Positions 43,195-55,333 are shown, counted from the stretch's first letter. The stretch is DNA of 64,000 bases from Narthecium ossifragum (GCA_963920575.1 OY986965.1:10926290-10990289), one strand, 5' to 3'. The notes: a model not told the origin generated them from the letters alone. Made by a program: numbers and translations.

Positions 43195-43917
43195 GAAATC
43201 CATTGGACATCCCAAGCTCCTTTAGTAGATATAGAAATCTGTCTTCACTCAAGGGTTTGGTTAGAATATCCGTAATTTGATGCCCGGTGCTTACAAATTC
43301 AAGTGCAATATCTACTTTCTGTTTGTGATCACGCAGGAAATGGTGTTGAATTTATATGTGCTTTGTTCTAGAATGTAGGATAGGATTCTTGGATCGGCTT
43401 ATGGCACTAGTATTTTCACATCTAATTGGCATTTTGCCTACATGTATATTGTAATCTACCAATTGTATTTTCTTCCAAAGTAATTGTGCACAATAACTAC
43501 CTGCCGCGATGTATTCCGCTTCGGCGGTGGATAAAGCAACTGAATTTTGCTTCTTGGAGAACCAAGAAATAAGTGCATTACCAAGAAAGTGACATGTACT
43601 ACTTGTGCTTTTTCTATAAAGCCTACATCCGATAAAATCCACATCGGAGTAGCCAATTAGATCAAAAGATGATCTTCTAGGATACCACAAACCATAATTT
43701 TGGGCTCCTATTAGATATCTAAAGATCCTCTTCACCGCAACCAAATGCGATTCCTTGGGGACTAGATTGATATCTAGCACAAAGGCAAACACTAAACATG
43801 ATATCCGGTGTACTAGCTGTCAAATAAAGTAAAGAACCAATCATCCCTCTATAAAGTGTTTGATCAACGGTTTTTCCATCTTCATCATTGTCTAATTTGA
43901 GTGTTGTACACATGGGG
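43195..43917 (-). pseudogene. Sirevirus-like copia pol, end of RT and RNase H
   Basis: Minus-strand frame with LYRGMIGSLLYLTAS, then after a frame change the RNase H blocks GYSDVDFIGC, KSTSSTCHFLG, STAEAEYIAA and CENTSAI, and after another stop DHKQKVDIALEFVSTGHQ and DILTKPLSEDRF. It ends at a stop near 43195. It continues the reverse transcriptase at 50916-51640 across the LTR element at 43923-50910: the frame resumes when one 5-bp duplication is discounted. Frameshifts and stops mean it is not functional. Confidence 0.9.
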
Positions 43918-43922
43918 GTTCT

Positions 43923-45366
43923 TGATGAGTTGCTAAATATTCGTAATTAGACCCCTTAATTTACCTTTGTTAGGCCTAGAGTGTTTGTATTTGATAGTTT
44001 GTTAGTTGATTTCAGGTTTAATCATGCTTTGAGAAGAAATGCAAGAAATTCGGTTAATATGCTGAAATACACTGCTCTGTCGACTGTTAGCACAATATTC
44101 ACCAGATATTATCCTTATGTCCCAATATTCTGAAATTTGAATGACGTCTGGAACACATCAATACGTACAACTTTCATGTTGGACACTTTTGGAGATTCCT
44201 GATGGATTGATAGCAGTTTCGAAGAAGATGAAGATATTTAACTGCTGGAAGACTGGTCCGTCGACGCAAGGGGAGAATATTCGCCAAATATTCTAGATAA
44301 GTTCAAATATTGCAAACTCTTCGGAAGAGGACAGAAGACTTCCAAATCTACATCTTTTGTGTTGGACTCATTCTCAAATTCCGAACCGGTTGAGCCCAGT
44401 CGCGATTGGAAGAAGCTGTCAGGGTTGAACCAGGAATTCCGAGTTGTACTAGAGGTCCAACTCAACTTAGCCATAACCCTAATTCCGGGATTAAGGGTTA
44501 TTATTATAAAAAGGGGTTATTCCAGTAAAACTTCTCATCTTTTTGTCAATCTTTGGAGGAGGAAGAAGAAGAAGGAGAGGATGTGGATGGTGACAGCTTC
44601 CTATTCCAACCCGATGGCTTTCATCCAAAAGATGAGTTGCTAGTTATTGTACTTAGGATTATTCATGAAACCCTAGCATAATTTTCTATCTTCTTTGGTT
44701 TGAATCTTGTATTCTACTCAAGACATGATCCTATGAATTTGCTTTTTATTGTTAATAGAGTTGAGGGAACAGAGTTCCTTGACGTATTTTCAGTCCTACA
44801 TGATTTCTGTGATTGATTGTAGAGATTTATAGGATGGTTTTCATGTGATTTTTGGTTTACTTTTGAGATAGTCTATGCTACGTGAAGATAAGTCATGCTA
44901 AGGTCATTAGGAGTAGAATAATTTAATGTAATCGTAGGACCAAAGATGATTTATGCTAAACAAAGATAGATTATGCCGTTGGAAACATAAACCTTATTTT
45001 AGGGATTCATGTAAGCTTAAAAAGCTGTGGATTCATAATGTTTAGAGAAGGGAACAAGAGGATAATTAGAGAAGATTGAAGGTGAAACTAGGGCGGATTG
45101 AGTAATTCCTAAGTCACTTATCCATTGATTCAAATTGATCAACATTTTATTTCTTTTCTTCATTAGTTTAATCTATTCTATCTTTGATTCTTTTGCTTAG
45201 TTTTAGGGTTTTGGAGAATTGATTTTCAGTTTCCAACGTTTTCCCTGTGGATCGACTCCCGACTTCACCGCTATTTCTACCTAGTAGTTTAGTGATTGAA
45301 TAAGGATATAAATTTAATATTTGATTGAGTTTACAACGTTTTAACGACGACGTTTGTGAGCGATCA
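43923..45366 (+). repeat. 5' LTR of the non-autonomous element
   Basis: 1,444 bp with TG...CA ends, followed after five bases by the primer-binding site. It carries AGGGTTATTATTATAAAAAG at about 44493-44512, a likely TATA region. No GATCGATC array is present, unlike the other gypsy-type LTRs here. Confidence 0.93.
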
Positions 45367-45371
45367 ATTTT

Positions 45372-45389
45372 TGGCGCCGTTGCCGGGGA
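45372..45389 (+). promoter_or_regulatory. Primer-binding site, tRNA-Asp
   Basis: TGGCGCCGTTGCCGGGGA is perfectly complementary to the 3' end of plant tRNA-Asp, the primer used by many Athila/Tat gypsy elements. Confidence 0.92.
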
Positions 45390-45777
45390 ATTCGACGGTT
45401 AATTGATTGATTTTCTCTTGACCCTTTTTCTTTACTTAATTCATTTTTTTTATCTTTCTTATTTCCCCCTTTCTTTATTTTATAACTTTTAGGATTTTCT
45501 GACAATTTTTCTGATTTTTTACAGCTACTAACTTTGATTTTCTCGGAGTTGGACTTGCAAGCCATCGCCAAGAGCGATCGGTCGGACACGGGAGCGACCG
45601 ATCGGGACTGTGTAGTCAAGTAAGTTTTTTCTAAACTCCGAGTTATTTTATCTAGCTGTTCGAGACGCTTCTGCTAGTCGCACAAAAGCCCGTATCAGTG
45701 ACATTCGTCTCTTGGACCAGCCCACTGTTTGTATTTCTTATCTTTGGTATAGTCCTTATTTATGTGATCTTGCATAC

Positions 45778-46683
45778 ATGGCCGAATATTATATGTCGCC
45801 GGGTGATACATCGTGGGATTATTGCACGCCCTCGACATATACACCTGGTTACAATAATGACATATATGGGTTCTCAAATCTGTCATATAATTCACATTCA
45901 TATTCTTATAATTCGAATTTTAGAAATCATACAAACCATAATTGGCAATTTCAAGGTTATCAACCCCCTAACATTTAACCACGGAATATAGAAACACCGG
46001 CCCAAAATTCAGCACCTTATTTTGATCAACAATATCCTCCACAACCATCCTCTAACCCGACATTGGACAAACTCATGAGTGCAATTGTTGATATGAAAAC
46101 TGAGCTTCAGAATGAAATGACGTTGATAAGAAACGATATTAACTCTAATGATCAGTCAATTAAGAAAATAGAGACACAAATAGAACAACTACCCCACAGG
46201 GTTTATTTATATTATGAGAATGAGGACTATGCAAATAATTCTGTTCCGGCTGGTTGTGATGACAATGTTGGTGAAGCTTATGTTTCTAATGAGAATGATG
46301 CATGCAATTTTGATATGTGTTCTAATACTTTGCCGAATTATACAACTAGTGACAATATTTTGCCGGCCCCTGAAAATAATATTCCTGAATGCATACCTAA
46401 TGAAACTGGACCTTATGTGTATTTTGATCATGCGTTAGAAGCTAATTTTTTTAGTGATGATGAGAATTGTTGTGATGAATTGCCGGTTTTATATGATGAG
46501 TTGAATGATGATGATGTGCATATTAGTGATAAACATAATGAGGATGAGAGTGTTAGCAATAGTCCTTGTTTAGAGCCTCAAGTTGAGATTCTCTCTTTAA
46601 TATCATCCCCATTAGTTGAACTTTGTGAGGAGGAGAAACCTAACATGAGTGAAGACCATGTTAATTCTATCGTCCCTTTATAA
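45778..46683 (+). pseudogene. Gag-like frame of the non-autonomous element, one stop
   Basis: From ATG 45778 a Tyr/Asn-rich stretch runs to a TAA at 45976-45978; the same frame then continues (PAQNSAPYFDQQYPPQPSSN) into LDKLMSAIVDMKTELQNEMT and an acidic, Asp/Glu-rich tail with SDDEN and EDESVSNS, ending at 46683. The Tyr/Pro/Gln-rich part followed by a helical SAIVDMKTELQ...IETQIEQLP segment resembles the linker that follows the zinc knuckle in Athila gag proteins. No zinc knuckle, protease or pol motif remains. Confidence 0.6.
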
Positions 46684-49468
46684 AAAATCGTATCAAATCT
46701 TCTCTTCCTGTGCACACTTTGTTTGCTATGGGGATTCCTATTTTTCTTGATGAAGCATGTCTGCATACCTTCACCATGATCCGGGCCATATATTTCTTCA
46801 CATGAATCATCGGCCTCCTAAATCTTGTTTCGGGAGCGTCTAGCGAAAGACGTAAACTTACGTGCTTCCTGGGAGGCAACCCAGTTTTAAGATTTTTTTT
46901 CCTTTGCTTTTTAGAATTTTATTTAATTTTTATGATTTTCCCCTGATTTTTAGGATTTTCTTCATATTTTCCTGGAATTTTTCTCCACCTTTTTCCCATT
47001 TTTCCTTATTTTCCGCCGGACTTTCTCTCTCCTCCCACAATGTTCCTCGATTGCGGCTCATCGTCCCGGCTTCATCGGCTCGTCCTCGAGCCGCCGCCCT
47101 CTCTTCGTCGTCCGACCAACTCCGGCCATCCCCGTCCCTCCAAACCATTACCATAACATCTGCCAACCTTCCACCTATTTAACTCCGTCCTCCTCTTCCC
47201 TCGAAACCTCCTCCTCCGACGCCGGCGAGCCCCTCGGCCGTCGTCTTCACCATCACCCACGGCCGTTCACCGCTCCCAAACTTCTCCAAAAGCTTCCTCC
47301 GGTCATAACGAACCTTCTGCCACCATCAAAACTCAACATTGCCGCCTCTATCTCCGGCGTCCAGCCACCGCGATCTTCACCCCGCAGGCGACCTTCAATC
47401 CAGCGTTTGGGAGCCCAATTCTTCAATCAGCCGCCATAGGATAGTTAGTTGGCCCTCCACGATTCTTCCTAGATCCTTGCCAACCTCAATTGATGTCTGG
47501 ATCGCCGGAATCAATCTCCGACCATCATCATCCTCCGCGCCGTTCACCGCCGTTCCACCGCCTGGAGGCCACTATTCCTCGATCAGACCTCACCGGAGAA
47601 CTCCTTATGCTTCCACGATGCTTCCTGTACCCTTCCCGTTCTCCGGCGAAGCCGTTTCACCGTCGATCCATCACCGGCGTGCCTATAGCCGTCCGTTCGG
47701 GCACTGACCGTGATCTGCATGCTCCCAGGCTCCGATTTCAGATCTGGAAATTTCTATCATAATACTGAGCATGATCTGAACTGCTAGACATCCTAGAGCA
47801 ACCTCCTTCTCTTTTTTGCCGCCGATCTCGAACTCCAATCTCGCCGTGGACGGCCGCCGTGTGTGATGATATTTTATGCGGATGATAACTGATGGTTGCT
47901 CTGCTTGGTTGTTTTGGCCCTTTATTTAATTATCTGTGATGTCTAGAAGATTATTTTTGATGTATTATCTCCTTTAATATTTATTTGTACATGTTATATT
48001 TTTATGTGATGCATCTTTGTACAGATTAATATATCATGCAAAATACAAAGGAGACTATGATGAAATTTTCTATGATTCTAATACCTTTTTGGACTTTTAT
48101 TTGTTATATTTGATCTTTTTGGAAAGGTATATATTTCTGTGACAGGTTATGGTGGGGAAGGACGTATTTATTCAATGATGGTGATGCCTAAACTAAAATT
48201 GGAAGAGAGAGAAATATATTTTTGAAGCGTTTATTATGGTTATCTCTACCCTTTATTACTTGATTTATTTTTATGACTTAGTGTAATTGGGGACAATTAC
48301 ATTTAAGTTGGGGGGTAGCATTCATAAATTTCATGCTCATATATTTTTCTGGTAACCAAATATTATACATCCCTTGAATTATGTCAAAAGAATGAGATTA
48401 TGTTATGATTTGACAAAGGTGCATGTTTTAGAAATTTATTTTATGAATTAGTCTGAGACTTGTATGTCATATAAGAAATAGTAAATTTTTACTATGCATG
48501 ATGTTATTTCTATACTTTAACATTTTTACCATGATCTAAGGATAGCTTGACATATCCTAATGCACATGTTCACTTCCACATGTTGATGAGTTGAGATTAG
48601 ATTCTAAGCATGATACTATGATAGATTATGATCTTATACCATGTTACATGAGAAGTATGCAATTGAAAAAAAAGAAAAGAAAAGAGAGTTTTATATGCAA
48701 AAAGGGTTTCATACTTAGTAACCGGGCAGTGTGCATAACAAGGTGTGTTGTTCGCGTAAAACAGTTGAAATTCCTGAAAAAAATGACTAGTTATGATTTG
48801 TAGCCTTCATGGTTTGAGCATTAGAGTCTGAAGAGTGTTCTACACTTAGTGCCCTAAAACCGTCTGGTTTGGGAGTCACTGGTTTGAACCTCATTACATG
48901 GACCATGAAAAAAGCTTAAGAAATCATAACATTGCACATGTCATATATGAAAAAAAAAATGAAAAAAAGATTGCAAAGTGGTGAATGAAAATATGTACTT
49001 GGCCAAGTTCGTATTCTTGAATGGTTGAAGTGTTTGGATATAATTGATACTCTGAAGCATGTGGAACCCTATTCACACACAGGAGTGTTAAAGTTATTTT
49101 TAATCATGATTAAATATGTTAAAGTGTTGGAAATATGTTTTGACATGTTTTGATTTACTATATTTTTATGTGACTATGAGTTGAAGGGTATATTTATGGA
49201 TATTATTTCCATTTCATGCATTAGAGTTGATGAGTATTATGATTGATTTCTGATGATATATTCAAGAGAATGTATAGATGTTTGTGGGTGTCATCCCTGA
49301 AAACCCTCAGGAGACTATAACTCCTCCACTGGGGTAACCCAGGGGTTTAAAGGCTTGTTGCACATGCTAAGTGCAATCGTTAGACCTACGAAAGTGGCTA
49401 GTTAGTTTTATTTCTTTCTTTTTATATTTTCTTTGCTCGAGGACTAGCAAAGTGTAAGTTGGGGGGTG
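46684..49468 (+). mobile_element. Non-coding internal region with internal and terminal polypurine tracts
   Basis: A conserved-looking CTGGGAGGCAACCCAGTTTT (46869-46888) is the string found downstream of coding regions in Athila-type elements. 46960-47760 is GC- and CT-rich with open frames lacking known domains. AAGTTGGGGGGTAGC at about 48305-48319 looks like an internal polypurine tract, and AGTTGGGGGGTG (49457-49468) is the one abutting the 3' LTR. The rest is AT-rich. Confidence 0.7.
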
Positions 49469-50910
49469 TGATGAGTCGCTAAATATTCGTAATTAGACCC
49501 CTTAATTTACCTTTGTTAGGCCTAGAGTGTTTGTATTTGATAGTTTGTTAGTTGATTTCAGGTTTAATCATGCTTTGAGAAGAAATGCAAGAAATTCGGT
49601 TAATATGCTGAAATACACTGCTCTGTCGACTGTTAGCACAATATTCACCAGAAATTACCCTTATGTCCCAATATTCTGAAATTTGAATGGCGTCTGGAAC
49701 ACATCAAGACGTACAACTTTCATGTTGGACACTTTTGGAGATTCCTGATGGATTGATAGCAGTTTCGAAGAAGATGAAGATATTTAACTGCTGGAAGACT
49801 GGTCCGTCGACGTACGGGAGAATATTCGCCAAATATTCTAGATAAGTCCAAATATTGAAAACTCTTCGGAGAGGACAGAAAACTTCCAAATCTACATCTT
49901 TTGTGTTGGACTCATTCTCAAATTCCGAACCGGTTGAGCCCAGTCGCGATTGGAAAAAGATGTCAGGGTTGAACCAGGAATTCCGAGTTGTACTAGAGGT
50001 CCAACTCAACTTAGCCATAACCCTAATTCCGGGATTAAGGGTTATTATTATAAAAAGGGGTCATTCCAGCAAAACTTCTCATCTTTTTGTCAATCTTTGG
50101 AGGAGGAAGAAGAAGAAGGAGAGGATGTGGATGGTGACAGCTTCCTATTCCAACCCGATGGCTTTCATCCAAAAGATGAGTTGCTAGTTATTGTACTTAG
50201 GATTATTCATGAAACCCTAGCATAGTTTTCTATCTTCTTTGGTTTGAATCTTGTATTCTTCTCAAGACATGATCCTATGAATTTGCTTTTTATTGTTAAT
50301 AGAGTTGAGGGAACAGAGTTCCTTGACGTATTTTCAGTCCTACATGATTTCTGTGATTGATTGTAGAGATTTATCGGATGGTTTTCATGTGGTTTTTGGT
50401 TTACCTTTGAGATAGTCTATGCTACGTGAAGATAAGTCATTCTAAGGTCATTAGGAGTAGAATAATTTAATGTAATCGTAGGACCAAAGATGATTTATGC
50501 TAAATAAAGATAGATTATGCCGTTGGAAACATAAACCTTATTTTAGGGATTCATGTAAGCTTAAAAAGCTGTGGATTCATAATGTTTAGAGAAGGGAACA
50601 AGAGGATAACTAGAGAAGATTGAAGGTGAAACTAGGGCGGATTGAGTAATTCCTAAGTCACTTATCCATTGATTCAAATTGATCAACCTTTTATTTCTTT
50701 TCTTCATTAGTTTAATCTATTCTATCTTTGATTCTTTTGCTTAGTTTTAGGGTTTTGGAGAATTGACTTTCAGTTTCCAACGTTTTCCCTGTGGATCGAC
50801 TCCCGACTTCACCGCTATTTCTACATAGTAGTTTAGTGATTGAATAAGGATATAAATTTAATATTTGATTGAGTTTACAACGTTTTAACGACGACGTTTG
50901 TGAGCGATCA
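49469..50910 (+). repeat. 3' LTR of the non-autonomous element
   Basis: 1,442 bp, about 98% identical to the 5' LTR by eye, ending GAGCGATCA directly before the duplicated GTTGT and the resumed Sirevirus reverse transcriptase. Confidence 0.93.
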
Positions 50911-50915
50911 GTTGT

Positions 50916-52598
50916 ATAAATTTTGGATTGGACAAAATCATACTTCTTGAGTAGGTCTCTAGTGTATTTGGCTTGATTAACAAAGATCTCTCCTCTAGTT
51001 TGCATGATTTGTAAACCAAGAAAATAATTGAGTTCACCCATCAAACTCATCTCAAACTCAATTTGCATACATGTGGTAAATTCTTCACAAAGTTTATTAT
51101 TTGTAGAACCAAAAATAATATCATCAACATAAAGTTGAACCAAGAGCAAATTTTTTCCATTTGATTTGGTAAATAATATAGTATCAATTTTTCCTCTACA
51201 AAAACTATTATCTATCAAAAATTTGCTAAGCCTTTCATACAAAGCTCTAGGAGCTTGTTTTAATCCATACAAGGCTTTAGTGAGCTTGAATACATGATCT
51301 CTCAATTTATAGTCCTCACATCCGGGGGGTTGTTCAACATACACTTCTTCCTTTAGGAAACCATTCAAGAAGGCACTCTTAACATTCATTTGATACACTT
51401 TGAAATCTTTGTAAGATGCAAAAGCTAGAAGTAGTTTTATTACCTCAAGTCTAGCTATCGGTGCAAAAGTCTCATCAAAATCAATTCCTTCTTGTTGATT
51501 GAACCCTTTTGCAACAAATCTAGCTTTGTTCCTTGTAATTTTCCCCGATTAATCAATTTTGTTTCTAAAAATCCATTTAGTACCAATGACGGGATGATTA
51601 TAAGGTCTAGGTACCAAATTTCAAACTTAATTTCTTTCAAATTGCTCATAGGGGGTTTTCTTCAAAATAGGTCTCAATGTTACTTTATTGATCACATGGC
51701 AAGAAGTATTAATTGCTTGGGCCCAAAAATACTTAGGAAGACTATTCTCACATAATAGAGCTCTAGCCATGTCTTGTAGGGTCCGATTTTTTCTTTCAAC
51801 AACACTATTTTGTTGAGGGGTTCTAGGTGATGAGAAGTTATGCGAAATCCCGTTGTCATTGCAAAACTTTTTTAGATGAGAATTCTTGAATTCTCCTCTA
51901 TGGTCACTTCTAATCTATGTAATGAGAATACCTTTCTCATTTTGGACTCTTCTAAAAAAGTTGGTGAATTCCTCAAATACTTCATCTTTGTGTGCAAGGA
52001 AAACCACCCAAGTGTATATTGTGTAATCATCTACTAGTACAAAACCATATGAGCTACTACCTAAGCTAGTAGGTTTGGTTTGTCCAAAAAGGTCCATGTG
52101 AATGAGTTCTAGTGCTCTTGTAGTGGAAACTACATCTTTAGGCTTGAAAGAGGATTTTACTTGTTTTCCTCTTTGACATGCATCACAAATTTTATCTTTC
52201 TCAAATTTGATCTTGGGAAGTCCAAGAATAAGGTCTTTTTGAGAAAGTTTGGATATTAAATCCATGTGTGCATGTCCAAACCTTCTATGCCATAACCAAG
52301 AATTATCATTTAAGGCACTAAGACATACATCATCATGGCAAACAAGATCATCAAGATAAAATGTGTATACATTACCATTACGATAACCTACTAGCAAGAT
52401 TTTATCACTAAGAGCATTCTTAACATAGCATTTTGAATCTTCAAAAATAACTTTGTTACCTCTTTCACATAATTGACTAATGCTAAGCAAATTATGTTTC
52501 AAACCTTCAATCAAGAGAACATTTTCAATAACAATGGAAGAGGTTTTACCAATATTGCCAATGCCAATTATTTTTCCTTTTCCATTGTCTCCAAAGGT
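50916..52598 (-). pseudogene. Sirevirus-like copia integrase and reverse transcriptase
   Basis: On the minus strand: the end of the protease region (GDNGKGKIIGIG), GAG-pre-integrase (WHRRFGHAHMDLISKL), integrase zinc finger and core (CDACQRGKQ, MDLFGQT, an in-frame TAG at 51917-51915, DHRGEF, NSVVERKNRTLQ) and, after frame changes near 51640, reverse transcriptase (QMNVKSAFLNG, YGLKQAP, YVDDI at about 51134-51120, NYFLGLQI). It is then cut by the LTR element at 50910. Upstream it is separated from gag-protease by the solo LTR at 52604-53771. Stops and frameshifts make it inactive. Confidence 0.92.
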
Positions 52599-52603
52599 CA
52601 CCA

Positions 52604-53771
52604 TGAAGGTCCAAGAGGGGGGTGAATTGGACCCTTTTCGAAAATCTAGTTTAATGGAAAAATCAGATAGTAGAGAAACTATACTTTAAATGCTTGTAGA
52701 TGAGATGAAACTAAAGCAAGGAGGCATGCAAGAATACAATAAAGAGAGTTAGAGAGATGACACCGATTTATAGTGGTTCGACCCAACTCTTGGTCTACGT
52801 CCACTTCACTCAAGGCTCTTCTTGAGGTTCCACTACTTGCAAATCCCTTACAAGCTTTTCCCCTAAGTTTTCTGGTGCTTGGTGACCTTACAATCACAGC
52901 CACTTGCTGTTTGAACAACTCTCAAGATACTTCTTCACACTTGAAGAAGGTTTATAAAGGTTTTAGCTCAAGGAGAATAAGTAGAAATCTTTCCTAGAAC
53001 TTGCTCAAATGATCTCAATAATAATGATAAAAGTTGTGGCAAGTTTACATGAAGAGACAACTTATAGATGGGCTTCAACCAGCTCAACAAGAAGCCCCAA
53101 CGGCTCCTTGCAACTCTCCAACGGCTAGTTTTTTACTCTGCGTGCTCCTGGCGGTCGATCCGTCCATCGTCCGTCACGTATAAAAAACTCAGCCTTTTTG
53201 GTTGACGGTCGATCCACGCATCGTCCGTCACTCTCACGGTCGACCGTGACATCGACCGTCACATCGTCCGTGAGCCTCTATTGAGAAGGTCGCTTCCCAG
53301 GGTCGATGCTCCGATCGATCGTCGCTCCTTGACTTTTCTTCATATATGCGCCACAGTCGACCGCCGCATCGACCGTTGCATCGACCGTCCGTCTCTGTGA
53401 AGAAAAATGCTTCTCAGGGTCGATGCACCGATCGACCGTCGCTTCTTCACATTCTTCATTGATGCGCCACGGTCGACCGCCACATCGACCGTCGCATCGT
53501 CCGTGAGCCTCTGTCAAGAAAAACGCTTCCGACGGTCGATGCACCGATCGACCGTCGCGTCAATACGCATATAGCCATGTATGATCCATTCATCACGGTC
53601 GATCCATGGATCGACCGTCCCATTCCCACGGTCGATCCTTGCATCGACCGTGAGTACAAAATAGCTTTAATATTAAATTTAATATCTCCAATTAAAGGGG
53701 TAATAAATATTAAACATATATTTTATCATTTAATGTATATTGGCATCATCAAAACAAGGTTAGGATCAACA
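52604..53771 (-). mobile_element. Solo Sirevirus-type LTR, target duplication CACCA
   Basis: 1,168 bp, minus strand, TGTTGATCC...GGACCTTCA, flanked by CACCA at 52599-52603 and 53772-53776. It interrupts the protease region of the Sirevirus; the coding frame continues across when one duplication is removed. It is homologous to the LTR at 57393-58483. A TATA-like TATAAATCGG lies on the minus strand at 52772-52763, another candidate at about 53068. Confidence 0.92.
53153..53649 (-). repeat. Array of GGTCGATC and GATCGACC words, 12-bp pairs
   Basis: Paired word starts: 53153/53165, 53207/53219, 53238/53250/53262, 53301/53313, 53355/53367/53379, 53418/53430, 53471/53483/53495, 53534/53546, 53597/53609, 53630/53642; every interval within a group is exactly 12 bp. 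Group starts from 53301 on are 54, 63, 53, 63 and 63 bp apart. Typical pair: GGTCGATCCATGGATCGACC. Confidence 0.92.
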
Positions 53772-53776
53772 CACCA

Positions 53777-55333
53777 TTCCTCCAACTTTGGATTGAAAGG
53801 TTGAGAACATGCTCCTTTCTCCCGTCATATGTCTTGAGCATCCACTATCAAGGTACCATCTTTTAGTCTTTGTATTGGTCTTGATATTGGATCTCATACA
53901 CTCCTACAAATAAGAGATCAAACATTGATTTTTGGTACCCAAATCTTTTTGGGTCCATTTGCATTAGTACTATGCATAAGAGAAGAAGATGTAGGTCTAG
54001 GTGCCCAAATTTTCTTAGTATTAGCATGCCTCATGAGATAGCAACTATGTGCAATGTGACCTACTTTGCAACAATAATGACATATAAGTGCTTATGCTAC
54101 CTTAGGAGGATGAGAAGAAGCTTTAACAAAGTTAGTCTTCTTTTGGTTGTTCACCTTTTTAGGGTTGTAGCCAATTCCTTCATTGTTTAAGGAGCTCCTT
54201 TGGCTATCAATGATCTCATCTAGCTTGTCTCTATTCTTTATGAATTTAGATAGAGTGATTTTTAAGTCATTTACCTCAAGAGTGAGATCTCTCTTGGATT
54301 TCTTAAAGTAGATAAGTTCCCTTTGCATATCATAGTTTGTGTTCTTCAATATGGTGAGCTCATATTGACTGTCCTTGAGTTCCTCCTCAAGTGTGTCACT
54401 ATTGTCACAAGTGTTGTTGTCTAGCATGCATTTGTTTTTTTTTTCCTAAGATTCCAATCCTATGCATGGCATCTAATTTTTCTTCTTCTACTTTCTTCAA
54501 GTTCTTACAAGTAGCATAGTATTTCTTTTTAAGGAATTTGAAATCATTAGCTAAAGCATGATAAGCATAAAAAAGTTCTTCAAATGCAAGCTCATCTTAT
54601 ACCTCATTTACCTCTTCTTCCTCATTTCCGTGTGCCATTAAGCATATGTTGGCTACCTCTTGTTCTTCTTCATCGGATGAGGTCTCCACATCACTTTCTC
54701 CCCAAGTAGCCATCATTGCTTTCTTTTTCTTGAACTCCTTTGAAGGCTTCTTGAGTTGAGGACAATCAAACTTGATGTGTCCGGGCTTCCTACACTCATA
54801 ACATATGATTTCATTTGAGTTAGAAGAAATAGGATTGTATTGTTCACCTTTGGGGAATTTCTTCTTGATGAATTTCTTTCCTCCTTTGCGCTTGAAGATC
54901 TTTTAAATTCTTCTTGACATCATCGCCAATTCTTCATCGTTATCTCCTTCACTTGAATTGAATGAGTTTTTGCTAGATGACTTGAAAGCAACCGTCTTTG
55001 TCTTTTTATCTCCTTCTTCGTTGCTTCTCTTTAAGTTCATCTCATAGGTCATAAGGGAACCCATGAGCTAATCGAGTGACAACTTGGATAGATCCTTGGC
55101 TTCTTCGATCGCTGTCACTTTAGGATCCCATGACTTCGGTAGACATCTAAGTATCTTTCTCACAACTTCATCGTTGGCATAAACTCTTTCAATAAATTCA
55201 AGCACATTGAATATGTTAGTAAAACGTGTAAACATCTAGCTAATGGTTTCATCATTCTTCATGCAAAAGAGTTCATACTCATGTACAAGCATACTTATTT
55301 TAGACTCTTTAACTCGGCTTGTTTCCTCATAAG
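53777..55333 (-). pseudogene. Sirevirus-like gag and protease
   Basis: Read on the minus strand from 55333: gag core with SKISMLVHEYELF, VLRKIL-like and LSLD blocks, a zinc knuckle CYECRKPGHIKFDC, an acidic ETSSDEEEQE stretch, a long coiled coil (about 54440-54200, TLEEELKDSQYELTILKNTN and on), a second zinc knuckle CHYCCKVGHIAHSC, a WAPRP block and the protease WYLDSGCSRHMTG. The coiled coil and two knuckles are usual for Sirevirus gag. At least four stops (for example at about 54103) and a frame change are present. Confidence 0.88.

Larger units (their letters stand above)
43923..50910 (+). mobile_element. Non-autonomous Athila-like LTR element (LARD type), 7.0 kb
   Basis: Two LTRs (43923-45366 and 49469-50910) of 1,444 and 1,442 bp, both TGATGAGT...GAGCGATCA, enclose 4.1 kb with a tRNA-Asp primer-binding site and a polypurine tract but no protease, reverse transcriptase or integrase. 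Flanking 5-mers GTTCT (43918-43922) and GTTGT (50911-50915) are the target duplication with one mismatch. By eye the LTRs differ at roughly 25-30 positions, about 2%, which implies insertion less than about a million years ago at 1.3e-8. It split a Sirevirus pol gene. A large retrotransposon derivative must borrow enzymes from an autonomous relative. Confidence 0.92.

Noticed and set aside
46930..47762. Host gene fragment inside the non-autonomous LTR element
   Set aside because: Open frames in several phases reflect GC-rich composition; no known domain could be recognised, so no capture is claimed.
52760..52795. TAGTGGTTCGACCC in the Sirevirus LTR as a tRNA or Pol III B-box
   Set aside because: It resembles a B-box, but it is on the non-coding strand of the LTR next to its TATA box and no A-box or tRNA fold is found. 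Chance similarity.
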